NCBI GenBank assembly: GCA_038049695.1
Contig: CP142458.1
Span: 59,615,501 to 59,679,500 of the forward strand
Origin: Cinnamomum chago
Taxonomy: Eukaryota; Streptophyta; Magnoliopsida; Laurales; Lauraceae
Reading direction: 5' to 3'
Length of the DNA: 64,000 nt
The notes under the pieces are model-generated. The model had not been told where the DNA came from, ran no database searches, and saw only the letters and a program-made list of their open reading frames with translations. Every line of letters begins with the position of its first letter. Within the stretch, counting starts at the first letter, position 1. Positions 1 through 12,800 of this stretch are shown here, in pieces. The position numbers were made by a program, and so were the translations under genes.

Positions 1-860
1 AATTACGTCCTAGAGTTTTCTTTTTGTTAAATAAACTGGAAAAATAGTTTCTTCACAACCATGCTCGTTAGGTCGACATGGGGCCATTAAGGCCTATCTG
101 GCCGAACAGGCCCAAATAGTGGGTATGGACCAAAGTCCTTTAATGGGTTGTTTGGTTCGGTTTGACAGAACAGAACCAAAATTGGCAGCTATTTGAAATC
201 CCTACAGCACCAGACTTATCACCAGAACTCTACCACATGACTTAAGAAGTGGACAGTCTCACCGAGGAAAATTGTTTGAAGGACATTGGGATGAATCATT
301 AGTTGAATTGTTGCTACATATGGCTACTCAAGATGAAATTTTAGCTTGGATTGAGAATGGTCTGGCTATAAGAATGAAATCAAACAATGAGTAGAGGCAC
401 TCAAGTGCATATTTCATAATTCACCAAAGAAACTCTGTACCCGGCATAAGAAGTGGGGTGCATAAGATATGAGTGTGCAATACCTTGTCTTTTATGCATT
501 GAAAGTCAGTTGTTCCTTCTCCTTTGCAACAATTTATGCCATACTCTCTACTTGTGTGGCACACCGGATTGTTAGTCCGGTTGAGGAAATTATTGATGTC
601 ACTTATCCGTCCCAAGGATATTATGCGTAGAATGTGGACAAGGATTATATAATTACTCTTCTGATTTCAACTAGGGCCCTATGGCTTGATCAAATGGGAC
701 GGGAGCTAAAGGTTTTGAGTACGCTTGAGTGACCACTTGCATTAATTCTTTCCTTGGGTTGTTCAGTTTAACTTGCAATGTCTTTTTTTCTTATCGTATT
801 TAACTTGCATTGTCTTTTTCTATCATCTCACGATGTTCTTTTACATATACTGATGATTAG
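1..860. other. Non-coding sequence upstream of first visible ALG11 exon
   Basis: Probably intron of ALG11, because the exon at 861 starts in phase 0 behind an AG and the protein N-terminus is missing. A 9-bp spaced series of GGCC occurs at 82-112. A short open stretch at 245-394 (ending TAG) has codon-like composition but matches nothing I recognise. No gene was seen. Confidence 0.5.
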
Positions 861-3800
861 GTGGTGCACTTGAATAAAAGGAAGTGGATTGAGGAAAGCA
901 CCTATCCTCATTTCACTATGATTGGACAAAGTTTTGGTTCAGTTTATCTCTCATGGGAGGCTCTATGCAAATTTACACCATTATTTTATTTTGACACCAG
1001 TGGTTATGCTTTTACATATCCCCTTGCTCGGTTGTTTGGATGCAAAGTTATTTGCTATACACACTACCCAACCATTAGCTCAGATATGGTTTCTCGTGTT
1101 CGTCAACGCAGTTCAATGTACAACAATGATGCTCTAATTGCAGGCAGGCATGCTTCCTCATCCTTCTGAAAGTTTTATTGTCTTTATATTCGTAGCTCCA
1201 TCAAAGAGGCTTGATAACATCACAGGAAGCTCTTTCCTCGTCAATTTCCACATGGACATATGTATGGGTAGGCAAATGCTCATAGATGACATGGAGCCTC
1301 CTTTGGGTATCATGTGGCCCAAAATTAAGTATGTCCACTCATCAGGTTGTCCAGCATGTACATTTTTGGACTGTTTTCAAACTATTTTTTTCATGTTTCT
1401 TTGCATTGTGGCCCTCCTGATGAGTACCCTAACTTGGTAGTTGGGCAAGAGCATCTACGTGATGGTACGTGCCTTTGAGATAGATTGAATCATGGTAAGG
1501 AAAACTACCTTGACATCTGTCCGTGGTGTGGAAACTAGTGACACTTGTTCAGGGTTACCTTTGTACTACTGCTTCATAGACCCAGCAAAAATATTGTAGT
1601 AAATGTGTGGAGTGAGGAATGATCCAGCATGAAAAGTTTGCCCCATGTGCGTCGTGGTGTGAAGAGCTTTGCATATCGTGTTTGGACTCATCTTTACATT
1701 GAATGCGTTGTTGGATGCTCAAGGCATAGTTAAAACTAACTAGCAATAATGGAGATCTTGAAGGCAATCACAAACATAGTTCAAGCAATGGTGTGAGGTG
1801 CATGTGAGAATGAGATGCATTTTTTTTTTTTTGAAAGGAGATTTTATTTTGAAACTCAAATATGCATTGAAAAAACTAAATCAATGGAAAATGTCCACCG
1901 AAATAACCGTCACTCTCTAGGGATCTTGGTCTTCACCCAAGCTTGGATGAGAACCTGGGATAGATTCGATCATCATTTTGTGCTTATCATGGAGAGTTTT
2001 GAGTTACACGGATTCCATTCTCCAACGTCAAGATTTGAGTCGGCAAACACCACAATTCGTGATAACATGGTATTATGGTTGCCGTACCGATTACAAGCGC
2101 TTTAGGGAGGCCTACGGCGACTCAATTTCCAGACGCGAGGTAAAATCATGAAAATCCATAGTTTGGGATACTTACCTTAAGAGCTTTTCGTAAATCCGTC
2201 GATGGGGCTCATTGCCGCTTTCTTCCGTTGTTCACTTGCCGAAGTTTGTGTCATTCATCTCCATTAGCGTGTTTGAATCACTTTTGTTCTCATTCTTGGG
2301 TTGTAAATCTGCAGTGGACAAACACTAAAAGATTCTACGCTTTTGTCTGTTAGTACTCAATTTTATAATTTGTAGAAATAATAATTTTAATTTCTACTGA
2401 TGGGGATGACATGGGATGCGATGCACAACGCTAGATGTATGCGTGATGGGACTAGAGTGTTTGCAATGAGTTTCCATGTGAAGGGGTGATGTCCAGCGAG
2501 CTTTTTTTTTTTTTTTTTCCTACTCAATTGCTTTCATTACTCTCTTTTGGTTGTTATTTGTTGTTGCCCTTGTTTGATTTGATCACTAATCATCAGAGAA
2601 CCATTTTGGTTCTGAGTCTGTGCATTGCAGGGCTCTCCGGGTTAAAAGATAGGGTTGGGCGCACATGGAGGGGCGCCCATGTGTTCTGGTGCACGAGGTG
2701 CGCCCAAGTAGTCCTTCCTACTTGGTTCAGAATTCTTATGAGGCGGTTATGCAAGGTGCCCTTGCAGGATGGAATTGTAAAGTGGGGGACTTGGGCGCCA
2801 CTAGGAGTGCGCCCAAGTGGCATTCCGTCCTCTTTTGAAACTAGGACACTAACCTATATAAGGAAGGGCTGCCTATGGGTTTCTCCACGTTTTCTACTCC
2901 TCAAATTTCGAGTTCCTAGGTCCTTGGTCTCCCTCTTGTCTTCAAGTAAGCACTCTTTTCTCTCTCTTGGTCCTAAAGTATCCAATATGCTTTCTAGTTG
3001 CTTTGCTCTTCTTTGAGAGATGATGGGATGTTCTCTTATGTTTCAGTCTCAGATTGGTTTTGATTCTAGCCATGCTATGCTCTTGTTTCTTTCTTAGATT
3101 AGATCATCTTCATTCTTTTTCTCTCTCTCTCTCTTCTTTTTTTTTTATGTTGATGTTATGATGTTCTTTTGTGTTTATGTCAGGTCCTATTAACTACTAA
3201 AAGTTTTATGATGTCTTTCTTTTATTTCAGATTTGTAGTTCTTTGTTTTACTCATCATTGAATGGTGATGATTTTCTTTTTTTAGTCCAAACTTGGATTG
3301 TAGTTTTAAGATTGGAGTTTCATTATTTGATTGAACACCAATAGGTTTTTTTTTAATCCTCTTTGATTCTTTCAATGTTCTCTACAGGTCCGAAGGTTCT
3401 GATACTAACTTATATGAGTATGGACTCGAATCTAAGAAGCAAAATGCACATGAAATGGAAATTGGGGCCAAAAGTTCACTTCAAAGACTTGGGCGCACCC
3501 ACAGTGGTGCCCAAGTGCTTTCCTGCACTTTTCTTCCTTTTCAACAATATATTTGGTCTTCTTCTGATTCTTTCAATGCTTTTCTCAAATTCGAAGACTT
3601 TAACATTAACTTTTATGAAGACAGACTCGGATCTAAGAATCGGAATACGCGCGAAATGGGAAATCGGGGCCAAAGCCCTATCCAGAGACTTGGGCGCACA
3701 CACAGTTGCGCCTATGTGCTTTCCTACACTTTTCTTCCTATTTGTTTTCTTTTCTCAATACTTTTCGCGCGATTTGGAATGTAAAATTACAGATCCGAAG

Positions 3801-6800
3801 GTCCCGATATTAATATATATGAAAACGAATTCGGATCTAAGAAATAAAATAACGTTTTATATGAAAATCGGGGTTGAAACCCAACGCAGACACTTGGGCG
3901 CACCCACAATTGCGCCCAAGTGCTCTGTTGCACTTCTTTTTTTTAAGATTCGGATTTTCCTTAATGAAAATGAGATGGATGCAAAGTCTACCCTAATCAC
4001 GAGTTCAGAATGCTAAAAATGATGCAGATCTATAGAGTAGGAATGATCCTAAGCATGTTACTAATGATAGATGACTACTAAATATTAGATCTACTGAAAA
4101 ACACTACTATTAATGCAGATCTACAATGCATGCATGATCCTAAGCATGACTCTAGATCGAAGCTCTCGTGCAAATCCATGGCTTTCACAAGTCTTCTCCA
4201 TTGCTGATCTTGGAAACCGGAAGGCTTCTTCTTCTCCTTTCTTCTAGATCCAAGGCTCTCTCTCTTTGGTGGCTACTCTCTCTCTCTCTCTTTTCTTCTA
4301 ATTTTTTTTCTCTCTTTCCAGTAGCCTCTTTTGCAAATGGTATAACAGAAACGTTTTATAGAGGTTTTGGCGTGGACGAGGGGTTAGGGTTGCTATGTGT
4401 ACGAGTTTCTAGAGGCTTCACACAAACCAAGGTAGATTTAGGGTTTCGGGGACTTGGGCACACACATAGGTGCGCCCATGTGAGGCCTGTGACTTGGGCG
4501 CACACACAGGTGTGCCCAGGTCTTCCCTTGGGGTCAAGTGGGCTTATGGTTTGGTTTCGAATCATTTTCGGGCTAAGGTTGGGTCGGAACTATGAATGGT
4601 AGAGCGGAACCCATCTAAATATGCACTAAAGTGCTTTCTAGGGCAACCAGGGACTTGGGCGCACCTGTGTGTGCGCCCAAGTGTAATTTGGGACTTGGGC
4701 GCACCTATATTGGCGCCCAAGTGTGTCCCTGATGCGGGACCGCTTGCGTAGTCTTCCAAGGGCCATATCTTTTGATCCGTTGGTCGGAATTGGGCGTTCC
4801 ACATATCGTCGGAAAGCTCTCAGAATGTAGAATCTGTTAGTCCATACACCCTAATGGTCACAGGTCAAGAAAAGTAAAGGATACTTGGATCAATGATTCT
4901 AATCTCCTAATTCGTGCTATTCGTATCGTACTTAGGCAAACTAAGTGTAATTTCTTTAGGAACAACCTGAGTGTGTTCTATGTAGTCTGGAAGGGGCTTG
5001 GGTAGTGTTGTAGTCAATTCCTTGTATGAGTAGTGGGTTGAACTCGAGATCTCAACGTGATTTGGCCTTTTTCTCAATTTCTATGAATTGTCGAACGAAG
5101 TCGAAAATCATCAACGAGCATCTTCATCGTCATTAATTAATTTGAATTATGCCATTAACCATTCAATTATGGGTGAAATGGGGGCATCGTTATATATGAT
5201 AAGTGTTTAAGGCTATCATAGGGGGCCAAATGAGGTCTCTACAGTATGCCCCTCTCTGGAGAACAATACGTGGAGAGTTGTGCTCTAAAGAAAGTAGACA
5301 CACCACTCATGACTCACGGGAGCTTTTGAGCTCGCGGGAGTGGCTGCGTATGGATGTATGCAATCACAAACTTGTTCTAAAGGTGAGGTTCACTTTTCTA
5401 AGATCGATCCTGATTCAGGGGGAAAAAATAAAAAAAAGAAGTTACGTGCCTACTGATTTGATTGGAAACCCGAGATCTGTGCCTCGGTGCCCGTAGTATT
5501 GCCACGTGGCGGGTTGGGAACTGTGTCCCGATTGCTTAATTTGAGTTGATGGTGGGAACAGTGTCCCGGTTGCTTAATTTAAAGTGATGGTGGGAACTGT
5601 GCCCCGGTGGTCTGAATCAGAAGTCGATCGTTCGATTGGCTAAGTCACTATTAGAATTTCATTTGTTCTTGCATTAGAGTTCTATTCAATTTGTCATATA
5701 TAATGTCCTTTGACTTTCATCTACAGTTGAATGCGCAAGGCATAGTTAAAACTAACTAGCAATAATGGAGATCTTGAAGGCAATCACAAACATAGTTCAA
5801 GCAATGGTGTGAGGTGCATGTGAGAATGAGATGCATTTTTTTTTTTTTTGAAAGGAGATTTTATTTTGAAACTTAGGTATGCATTGAAAAAACTAAATCA
5901 ATGGAAAATGTCTGCTGGAATAACCGTCACTCTCTAGGGATCTTGGTCTTCACCCAAGCTTGGATGAGAACCTGGGATAGATTCGATCATCATTTTGTGC
6001 TTATCATGGAGAGTTTCGAGTTACACGGATTCCATTCTCCAACGTCAAGATTTGAGTCGGCAAACACCACAATTCGTGATAACACGGTATTATGGTTGTT
6101 GTACCGATTATAAGCGGTTTAGGGAGGCCTACGGCGACTCAATTTCTAGACGCGAGGTAAAATCATGAAAATTCATAGTTTGGGATACTTACCTTAAGAG
6201 CTTTTCGTAAATCCGTTGATTGGGCTCATTGCCGCTTTCTTCCGTCGTTCACTTGCCGAAGTTTGTGTCATTCATCTCCATTAGCGTGTTTGAATCACTT
6301 TTGTTGTTCTCATTTTTGGGTTGTAAATCTGTAATGGACAAACACTAAAAGATTCTACGCTCTTGTCTGTTAGTACTCAATTTTATAATTTGTAGAAATA
6401 ATAATTTTAATTTCTACTGATGGGGATGATATGGGATGCGATGCACAACGCTAGATGTATGCGTGATGGGACTAGAGTGTATGCAATGAGTTTCCATGTA
6501 AAGGGGTGATGTCCAGCGAGCATTTTTTTTTTTTTTGCTACTCAATTGCTTTCATTACTCTCTTTTGGTTATTTGTTGTTGCCCTTGTTTGATTTGATCA
6601 CTAATCATCAGAGAACCATTTTGGTTCTGAGTCTGTGCATTGCAGGGCTCTCCGGGTTAAAAGATAGGGTTGGGCGCACATGGAGGGGCGCCCATGTGTT
6701 CTGGTGCACGAGGTGCGCCCAAGTAGTCCTTCCTACTTGGTTCAGAATTCTTATGAGGCGGTTATGCAAGGTGCCCTTGCAGGATGGAATTGTAAAGTGG

Positions 6801-9800
6801 GGGACTTGGGCGCCACTAGGAGTGCGCCCAAGTGGCATTCCGTCCTCTTTTGAAACTAGGACACTAACCTATATAAGGAAGGGTTGCCTATGGGTTTCTC
6901 CACGTTTTCTACTCCTCAAATTTCGAGTTCCAGGGTCTTTGGTCTCCCTCTTGTCTTCAAGTAAGCACTCTTTTCTCTCTCTTGGTCCTAAAGTATACAA
7001 TATGCTTTCTAGTTGCTTTGCTCTTCTTTGAGAGATGATGGGATGTTCTCTTATGTTTCATTGGTTTTGATTCTAGCCATGCTATGCTCTTGTTTCTTTC
7101 TTAGATTAGATCATCTTCTTCATTCTTTTTCTCTTTCTCTTTCTCTTCTTTTTTTTTTTTATGTTGATGTTATGATGTTCGTTTGTGTTTATGTCAGGTC
7201 CTTTTAACTACTAAAAGTTTTTTGATGTCTTTTTTTTATTTTAGATTTGTAGTTCTTTGTTTTACACATCATTGAATGGTGATGATTTTTTTTTTAAGTC
7301 CAAACTTGGATTGTAGTTTTAAAATTGGAGTTTCATTATTTGATTGAACACCAATAGTTTTTTTGATTTATTCCTCATGTTATTCCTCATGTCTCTTAGA
7401 TTTCTCTTTTGTAGTTCTTAATGTTGTTTGCTTGTTGTTAATATGTTGCATTGCATGATTAAGACTTTTTTGAGCAAAGGAATCACGCTTTTGATTTTCT
7501 AAAGACCTTAAAGTGACCTGACAGTGCCCTCGGGGAATTTGCCTCACGAATTTCAGGGGCTATGATGAATAATTTTGGGCTAAACCGGACCCACACGGGA
7601 TGAAATCGCTGAGATAGACTTGGGCGCCACCCCTGGTGCGCCCAAGTGATCTTCTACTCTTTTTTTTTTTTTTGTTGAATCCCTCTTTATACCATCATTC
7701 GTGTGGAGAGTCTCTAAGGCTAGGTGTATTTGTTTGTAGGTTTGGTTTCGCTAAATGGCTGGTTTCCCGACCTTTTCGTTTACTATCGATGGTGGTGTAG
7801 GTCCTGGCGCTTGCAAACTTTATGTGCCAAGAGACGAATATTGGTCTCCTGGGACTGAGAGGATAGGCTACTACGACTCTGAGGAGCGAGCGGAATTTTA
7901 TCTCGAGCACGAGTCGTCCATGCCCGCTACTTATGATTGCGTGTTCAAATTTGAGGATATAATGGATCAACGTCTCGCTGAGGTCAAGCGCGGGATGTAC
8001 GATCTGTTAGTTATGAAATATAAGAGAATTTGCAGGCTAGATGGAGACTTATGCGTCGTCGGGAGGACTGCTCGTAGTAGGTTGTGTGGTTACACTGGGC
8101 TCGTGGAAGACTTTCCGGGTTTTGTTAGTGAGGTGCTCCAATCCCTCTTATGGAGTTTGATGGACCTCAGGGCAATGCTTGAGGTTTGGGAAGTCACCAA
8201 GACTGCTAGTGAAAGGGCTCCAATCGATGATTTTAATACACTGCAAAGGCGGATGGATCAGTTGGAGCCCATGACCATGTCCTGCCCCCATGAAGTTGAG
8301 GCGTGCATTCCAAGGCGTTATAGAAAATACTTCGAGATGCAGAACACTAGGCTTTTGACACTCATTCACCCAGTGTATATAGCTCTTCAGGATGACTCCC
8401 GACAAATCCGAGAGATTTGCGATGCTCTTCGGGATCCTCTAAATAATTTCAAAGAAATACGAGGGCGGCTCGAGGCTCACGTCGTAGGAATGGAGGCGCG
8501 GATGGCTCGCTTCTCAGTTTTCAAAGGCATGATTCACCCTTTTTAGATGACTCACTAGGGGTCCTTATTTTAGGTGAAGTTTTGATTGAGAGGTTGGGTC
8601 ATTAGGACCAATAATAGTAGTTGTAGGCCTCAAATGGGGTTTGGAGGCAAAAGTGATTACCTCTCTTCGTTTTTAGTCAATGCCTAGGGTAGTTGATTTA
8701 ATTTATCATTCCATTGTTAAGTGACTCTTATGAAAATTTAATAAAAGTCAATTTAGATTTTATAATTCCTTTCTCCTCTTTCATTTGTTTATTTTATTTT
8801 ATTTTATTTTTGTTATTTTATCATCACATAACAAAAATAAAATAAACGAATGAAAGAGGAGAAAGGAATTATAAAATCTAAATTGACTTTTATTAAATTT
8901 TCATAAGAGTCACTTAACAATGGAATGATAAATTAAATCAACTACCCTAGGCTTTGACTAAAAACGAAGAGAGGTAATCACTTTTGCCTCCAAATCCCAT
9001 TTGAGGCCTACAACTACTATTATTGGTCCTAATGACCCAACCTCTCGATCAAAACTTAGCCTAAAATAAAGACCCCTAGTAAGTCATCTAGAACGGGTGA
9101 ATCATGCCATTGAAGACTGGGAAGCGGGCCATCCGCGCCTCCATTCTTACGACGTGAGCCTCGAGCCGCCCTCGTATTTTTTTGAAATTATTTAGAGGAT
9201 CCCGAAGAGCATCGCAAATCTCTCGGATCTGCCGGGAGTCATCCTGAAGAGCTGTATACACTAGGTGAATGAGTGCCGAAAGCGTGGTGTTCTGCATCTC
9301 GAAGTATTTTCTATAACGCCATGGAATGCACGCCTCAGCTTCATGGGGGCAGGACATGGTCATGGGCTCCAACTGATCCATCCGCCTTTGTAGTGTATTA
9401 AAATCATCGATTGGAGCCCTTTCACTGGCAGTCTTGGTGACTTCCCAAACCTCAAGCATTGCCCTGAGGTCCATCAAACTCCATAAGAGGGACTGGAGCA
9501 CCTCACTGACAAAACCCGGAAAGTCTTCCACGAGCCCAGTGCAACCACACAACCTACTAGGGGCAGTCCTCCCGACGACGCATAAGTCTCCATATAGCCC
9601 GCAAATTCTCTTATATTTCATAACTAACAGATCGTACGTCCCGCGCTTGACCTCAGCGAGACGTTGATCCATTATATCTTCAAATTCGAACACGCAATCA
9701 TAAGTAGCGGGCATGGACGACTCGTGCTCGAGATAAAATTCCGCTCGCTCCTCAAAGTTGTAGTAGCCTATCCTCTCAGTCCCAGGAGACCAATATTCGT

Positions 9801-12800
9801 CTCTTGGCACAAAGTTTGCAAGCGCCAGGACCCGCACCACCAACGATGGTAAACGAAAAGATTGGAAACCAGCCATTGAGCGAAACCAAACCTGCAAACA
9901 AATACACCTAACCTTAGAGACTCTCCACACGAATGATGGTATAAAGAGGGATTCAACCAAAAAAAAGGAAGTAGAAGATCACCTGGTGCGCCCAAGTCTA
10001 TCTCAGCGATTTCATCCCATGTGGGTCCGGTTTAGCCCCAAATTATTCATCATAGCCCCTGAAATTCGTGAGGCAAATTCTCCGAGGGCACTGTCAGGTC
10101 ACTTTAAGGTCTTTAGAAAACCAAAAACATGATTCCTTTGCTCAAAAAAGTCTTAATCATGCAATGCAACATATTAACAACATTAAGAACTACAAAAGAG
10201 AAATATAAGAGACATGAGGAATAAATCAAAAACCTATTGGTGCTCAATCAAATAATGAAACTACAATCCAAGTTTGGACTAAAAAAAATCATCACCATTC
10301 AATGATGAGTAAAACAAAGAACTACAAATCTGAAATAAAAGAAAGACATCATAAAACTTTTAGTAGTTAATAGGACCTGACAAAAACACAAAAGAACATC
10401 ATAACATCAACATAAAAAATTAAAAAGAAAAAAAAAAGAAAGAGAATGAGAAAAAGAATGAAGAAGATGATCTAATCTAAGAAAGGAACTAGAGCATAGC
10501 ATGGCTAGAATCAAAACCAATCTGAGACTGAAACATAAGAGAACATCCCATCATCTCTCAAAGAAGAGCAAAGCAACTAAAAAGCATATTGTATACTTTA
10601 GGACCAAGAGAGAAAAGAGTGCTTACTTGAAGACAAGAGGGAGACCAAGGACCCTGGAACTCGAAATTTGAGGAGTAGAAAACGTGGAGAAACCCATAGG
10701 CAACCCTTCCTTATATAGGTTAGTGTCCTAGTTTTTAAAGAGGACGGAATGCCACTTGGGCGCACTCCTAGTGGCGCCCAAGTCCCCCACTTTCCAATTC
10801 CAACATGCAAAGGACACCTCGCATAACCACCTAACAAGAATTCTTAACCAAGTAGGAAAGACTACTTGGGCACACATAGAGATGCGCCCAAGTGCACAGG
10901 AACACATGGGCGCCCCTCCATGTGCGCCCAACCCTATATTTTAACCCGGAAAACCCTGCAATGCGTAGACTCAAAACCAAAATGGTTCTCTAATGATTGG
11001 TAATCAAATCAAACAAAGGCAACAACAAATAACAACCAAAAGAGAGTAATGAAAGCGACTGAGTAGCCAAAAAAATGCTCACTGGACATCACCCCTTCAC
11101 ATGGAAACTCATTGCATACACTCTAGTCCCATCACGATCGCCAGGTTGTGGGATGTGAATTTTGATCCCCCCGGGGAGGGAAATCGTCATTCATCTATAT
11201 GTGCTATTTAAATTTTACATCGAAAATGAGGATTCCGACTACGCTCAAAATCGACGGATCACGATCGCCAGGCTACGGTAACGGCCGTAACACCGTTCTT
11301 CGACGAAAGCCAAAGAAATATGGGGAGAGAATAAATGGGTGGGTTCTTCCTCTCGTCTAATGTGCTGCCGGCAACACACGACGGTTTTCCTGTCATGTTA
11401 ATTTGGGTCTCTTTCATATAGGGTCAATTCAGGGTTATGAACCAAAGTCCAAATAAGGTTAATCCTCACATAGCAAAGCATAGTGTATCCAAGTAAAATA
11501 AAATAAAGAAAATAAAATGGCGGAGGTGCCAAATATTTAAGAAGAGGATCAGCCCTGTTCCCGGGTACCCCCTTCTAATCCCTTGGCAAAATAGGGTTTA
11601 AAGGCTGACTTTTCAAATCAAAATGATGATGCAAATGAGACTTTGACCTGTGATTTCTGTGTTTTTCGTGTGCGATACACGAGTGATAAAGTGAAAATCC
11701 GATGGGCTGTAATTGATTGAAGGCGGCCGATGGGCCGGTATTTGTTTTAGAGTGGCCGATGGGCCGAAATAAAAATTTGCAAAGTGTGAAATCACTTATG
11801 TCATCTTATTATTCTCATTTATTCAATTTTAGAAATCAGTTCTTTATTCCCTTTTATCATTAAGTTCGATTAAATATCTGGCACCTGAGGTGGAGGAAGA
11901 AATAAAGGAAAAATCTTTTTGGGTTCATTTTGTTGGTTTTATAGTTTTTATGGATTTTTGATATTGGGCTAGAAGGGCCTAACTAGGGGATTTTTACTTA
12001 GATTTACGTGATTAGTGCTTTTTTACTGGTCATCGGATTGACCGTAACCTAAGGTCCTAGACTGCCCACATCAGCTCTCTCGATCCCCTAACGGAACAGG
12101 AAAAGTGATGGGATGAAGCCTAATGCTCTTGTCTATCTAAAGGAGGAATCCGATCTACTCCTGAGGTGCAAATACCCTAACTTTAATAATTGCTATACCT
12201 AAGCAATTTGGTTGAGTATGGTCTTAGTTGGCTTGGTTTGTTTTAAATTGAACGTTGATTAAGATTGATTTAGGGATGCTTTAAAGATATCTTAAGGTCT
12301 TGTTTAATGTGTTTTTAAATATATTAAAGTTCTGTTTAGGTTGTTTAAGGTTCTAGAATTTCAGGTTTTACTTCGAATGATGAAAAGATATCGAAATCGG
12401 TGAAATAGGACTGACGGAGGACTTGGGCTCACTTATGGTTGCGCCTAGGTCACTCTGGTGACTTGGGCGCACAAATAGTGGCGCCCAAGTACCAGGCCTC
12501 GTGTGGCTTGGCTGGTGGTGATGAATCGACTTGATCTTCAGAGTTCGTAGGGTTTCTATTTGATGTAAGTCTCTGTTTTGATGTTGTTTTAGATTCTGGA
12601 TTGTTTTATTTCAATGATCTTAAGTCCGGAACTTGAAATGTAATTGGAGTTCACAATTTAAATTTGACAGAGGACTTGGGCGCATTTATATGTGCGCCTA
12701 AGTGGTTCTGTGCACTTGGGCGCACCAGTAGTGGCGCCTAAGTGGTGGCTTGATATTCTTTGGTCGTCCGACTTTGATTCGAAGTCCCGGATGGGTTTAA

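Larger units (their letters stand above)
6462..8815 (+). repeat. Left arm of a 2.3-kb inverted duplication (tail-to-tail)
   Basis: The arm pairs with 8829-11134 around a 13-nt loop (8816-8828), for example TTTTTGTTA against TAACAAAAA. The whole transcription-unit-like module is duplicated: palindromes, TATA box, 5' exon, intron, ORF and about 250 bp of 3' flank. The two arms differ by scattered substitutions and small indels. The outer limit is sharp at the CGTGATGGGAC motif (6462, mirrored at 11134). Confidence 0.95.

Noticed and set aside
245-394. Short open stretch possibly coding
   Set aside because: About 50 codons with no recognisable domain, no splice support and no fit to the missing N-terminus of ALG11.
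3363-4016. 217-codon open frame with three internal repeats
   Set aside because: It follows the 200-bp tandem DNA units and their palindromes. There is no start context, no family, and the copies elsewhere do not keep the frame.
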